Assembly (NCBI GenBank): GCA_964646755.1
Contig: CAZYIE010000038.1
Coordinates: 1 to 32,854, forward strand
Source of the DNA: MVRV01 sp964646755
GTDB lineage: Bacteria; Desulfobacterota; Syntrophia; Syntrophales; Smithellaceae
Length of the DNA: 32,854 nt
Direction: 5' to 3'
Each line of letters starts with the position of its first letter. The first letter of the stretch is position 1. The notes beneath the pieces were generated by a model, which was not told the origin of the DNA, searched no databases, and saw only the letters and a list, made by a program, of their open reading frames with translations. Below, piece after piece: positions 31,978 to 32,854 of the stretch. A program made the position numbers and the translations under genes.

Positions 31978-32766
31978 ATGCAAAATATTTTGAAACAAGT
32001 CCATGTTCACATGCCTTTTCACTACCTGGCTCAGTTTCAGGAAATGGTTCTTCAAAAGAAGATGAACCTGGAAATTTATTTCAGCCATTATGCGCTAAAT
32101 CAATTAGATAAAGCAAAGTGCCGGCAAACGGCAGAACTTCTTTCTAATGCCGGTTGCAAAGTTAACTTTCATGCCCCGTTTATGGATTTGCGACCGGGAG
32201 CTCTGGATGAGAGAATTCGTCGGGTGAGCATTGACAGAATAAAACAGGTGTTTGAACTTGTACCTTATTTCCAGCCTCTAAGAATTGTTTGTCACCCTGC
32301 CTACGACAGCCGTTACTATGTTTCTTGTGATGAAGAATGGCTGGAGAACAGCACAGCTAGCTGGCAGGAACTAATTGCCCTGATCTCAGAGACGGGAACT
32401 AAAATTGCGCTGGAAAATGTTTATGAAAGAGGGCCATCTATTTTGCGCCGTCTTTTCGAGCGTCTTAATTCGGATTCTATCTGCTTTTGTTTTGATACCG
32501 GGCATTTCAACGTGTTTGCCCGTGCACCGTTAAGTATCTGGCTTGCCGAAATGGGAAAATATTTAGGCCATTTGCATTTGCATGATAATCAAGGCAGGTT
32601 TGATGAACATCTCCCCGTGGGAAATGGCACTTTTCCCTTTGCCGAGCTTTTTCAAACATTGAGGGACATTAAAGCCCGACCGCTGATAACGCTCGAAGCT
32701 CATGCCCAGGCCGACCTCTGGCAATCACTGGATAATATAAAAAAGATGGGGATTTTGGAAGGCTAA
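31978..32766 (+). CDS. sugar phosphate isomerase/epimerase-like TIM barrel protein
   Basis: 262 aa from ATG 31978 (AAGG about 8 nt upstream; an in-frame TTG at 31972 is less likely). The AP endonuclease 2/xylose isomerase-like barrel is marked by metal-ligand segments in order: NFHAPFMDLRPG, VCHPAYDS, ALENVYERG (Glu), FDTGHFN (Asp and His), HLHDNQGRFDEH and TLEAHA (Glu). The substrate is unknown; members include endonuclease IV-like and hydroxypyruvate or sugar isomerases. Endonuclease IV itself is longer. It is the only rightward gene at this end and stands alone. Confidence 0.88.
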   Translation: MQNILKQVHVHMPFHYLAQFQEMVLQKKMNLEIYFSHYALNQLDKAKCRQTAELLSNAGCKVNFHAPFMDLRPGALDERIRRVSIDRIKQVFELVPYFQPLRIVCHPAYDSRYYVSCDEEWLENSTASWQELIALISETGTKIALENVYERGPSILRRLFERLNSDSICFCFDTGHFNVFARAPLSIWLAEMGKYLGHLHLHDNQGRFDEHLPVGNGTFPFAELFQTLRDIKARPLITLEAHAQADLWQSLDNIKKMGILEG

Positions 32767-32800
32767 AGGCTCGAATACCGGCAGGAAACCCCGGCGAATG
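32767..32800 (+). repeat. aggctcga/accggc repeat, third copy
   Basis: Begins directly after the stop codon of the barrel protein. Bases 32777-32800 are the exact reverse complement of 29485-29508 (24 nt). After 32800 the similarity stops. Confidence 0.6.
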
Positions 32801-32854
32801 AGACTGTGTCGCAATTAGTTCTTTGACAGCAGAATATTAGAAAAAGGTTAAAAA

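Overview
The window looks like a metagenome-assembled bacterial scaffold (one 10-N join at 22668-22677). The core genes are moderately A+T-rich and Gram-negative in character: a heptose-1-phosphate adenylyltransferase implies LPS, and there is DksA, an NtrC-type activator and a Der/Era/RNase III/MtaB block. Gene order and the style of dispersed palindromic repeats suggest a Desulfobacterota (deltaproteobacterial, possibly Syntrophales-like) genome. That placement is inference; no 16S rRNA is present.

Layout: (1) 65-1639, a small Cys-rich protein translationally coupled to rarA, whose Walker A motif is broken by an apparent 5-nt deletion. (2) 2210-5376, a membrane histidine kinase and its NtrC-family response regulator behind a good sigma-70-like promoter. 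(3) 5.7-10.7 kb, an accessory stretch: two consecutive promoterless single-ORF units with the anatomy of integron gene cassettes, a repeat zone, an orphan 5S rRNA with a strong terminator, and a G+C-rich 1109-aa soluble hybrid histidine kinase. (4) 10.9-14.0 kb, a glycerophosphodiesterase/MFS transporter pair and a divergent alpha/beta hydrolase. (5) 14.0-20.2 kb, a leftward operon-like block mtaB-rnc-radical SAM-era-der-HAD for tRNA modification, RNA processing and ribosome assembly. (6) 20.3-22.1 kb, a small membrane protein, a NIL/4Fe-4S ferredoxin and a cheY-cheX pair. (7) 22.2-26.8 kb, a second accessory island with three toxin-antitoxin-type modules (hicAB with broken hicA, HEPN/nucleotidyltransferase, higBA), a TPR protein with a small membrane protein, and the assembly gap. 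(8) 26.8-31.7 kb, leftward housekeeping genes priA, dksA, rfaE2, comF and rsfS. (9) 31.9-32.8 kb, a rightward sugar-isomerase-like TIM barrel protein.

Several palindromic repeat families sit between genes: one with a central GTAC stem, one of aggctgaagg/accggc type that brackets a decayed four-helix-bundle (S23-family) gene, and a ggggccgtta type between era and der.

The strongest non-routine signal is at 5709-6933. Two ORFs each begin 26-29 bp after a GTTRRRY core site, and each is followed by the exact reverse complement of its own core. The second is followed by an attC-like hairpin with a bulged G. No integron integrase is visible, so this would be an integrase-less cassette cluster or cassettes inserted at a secondary site.
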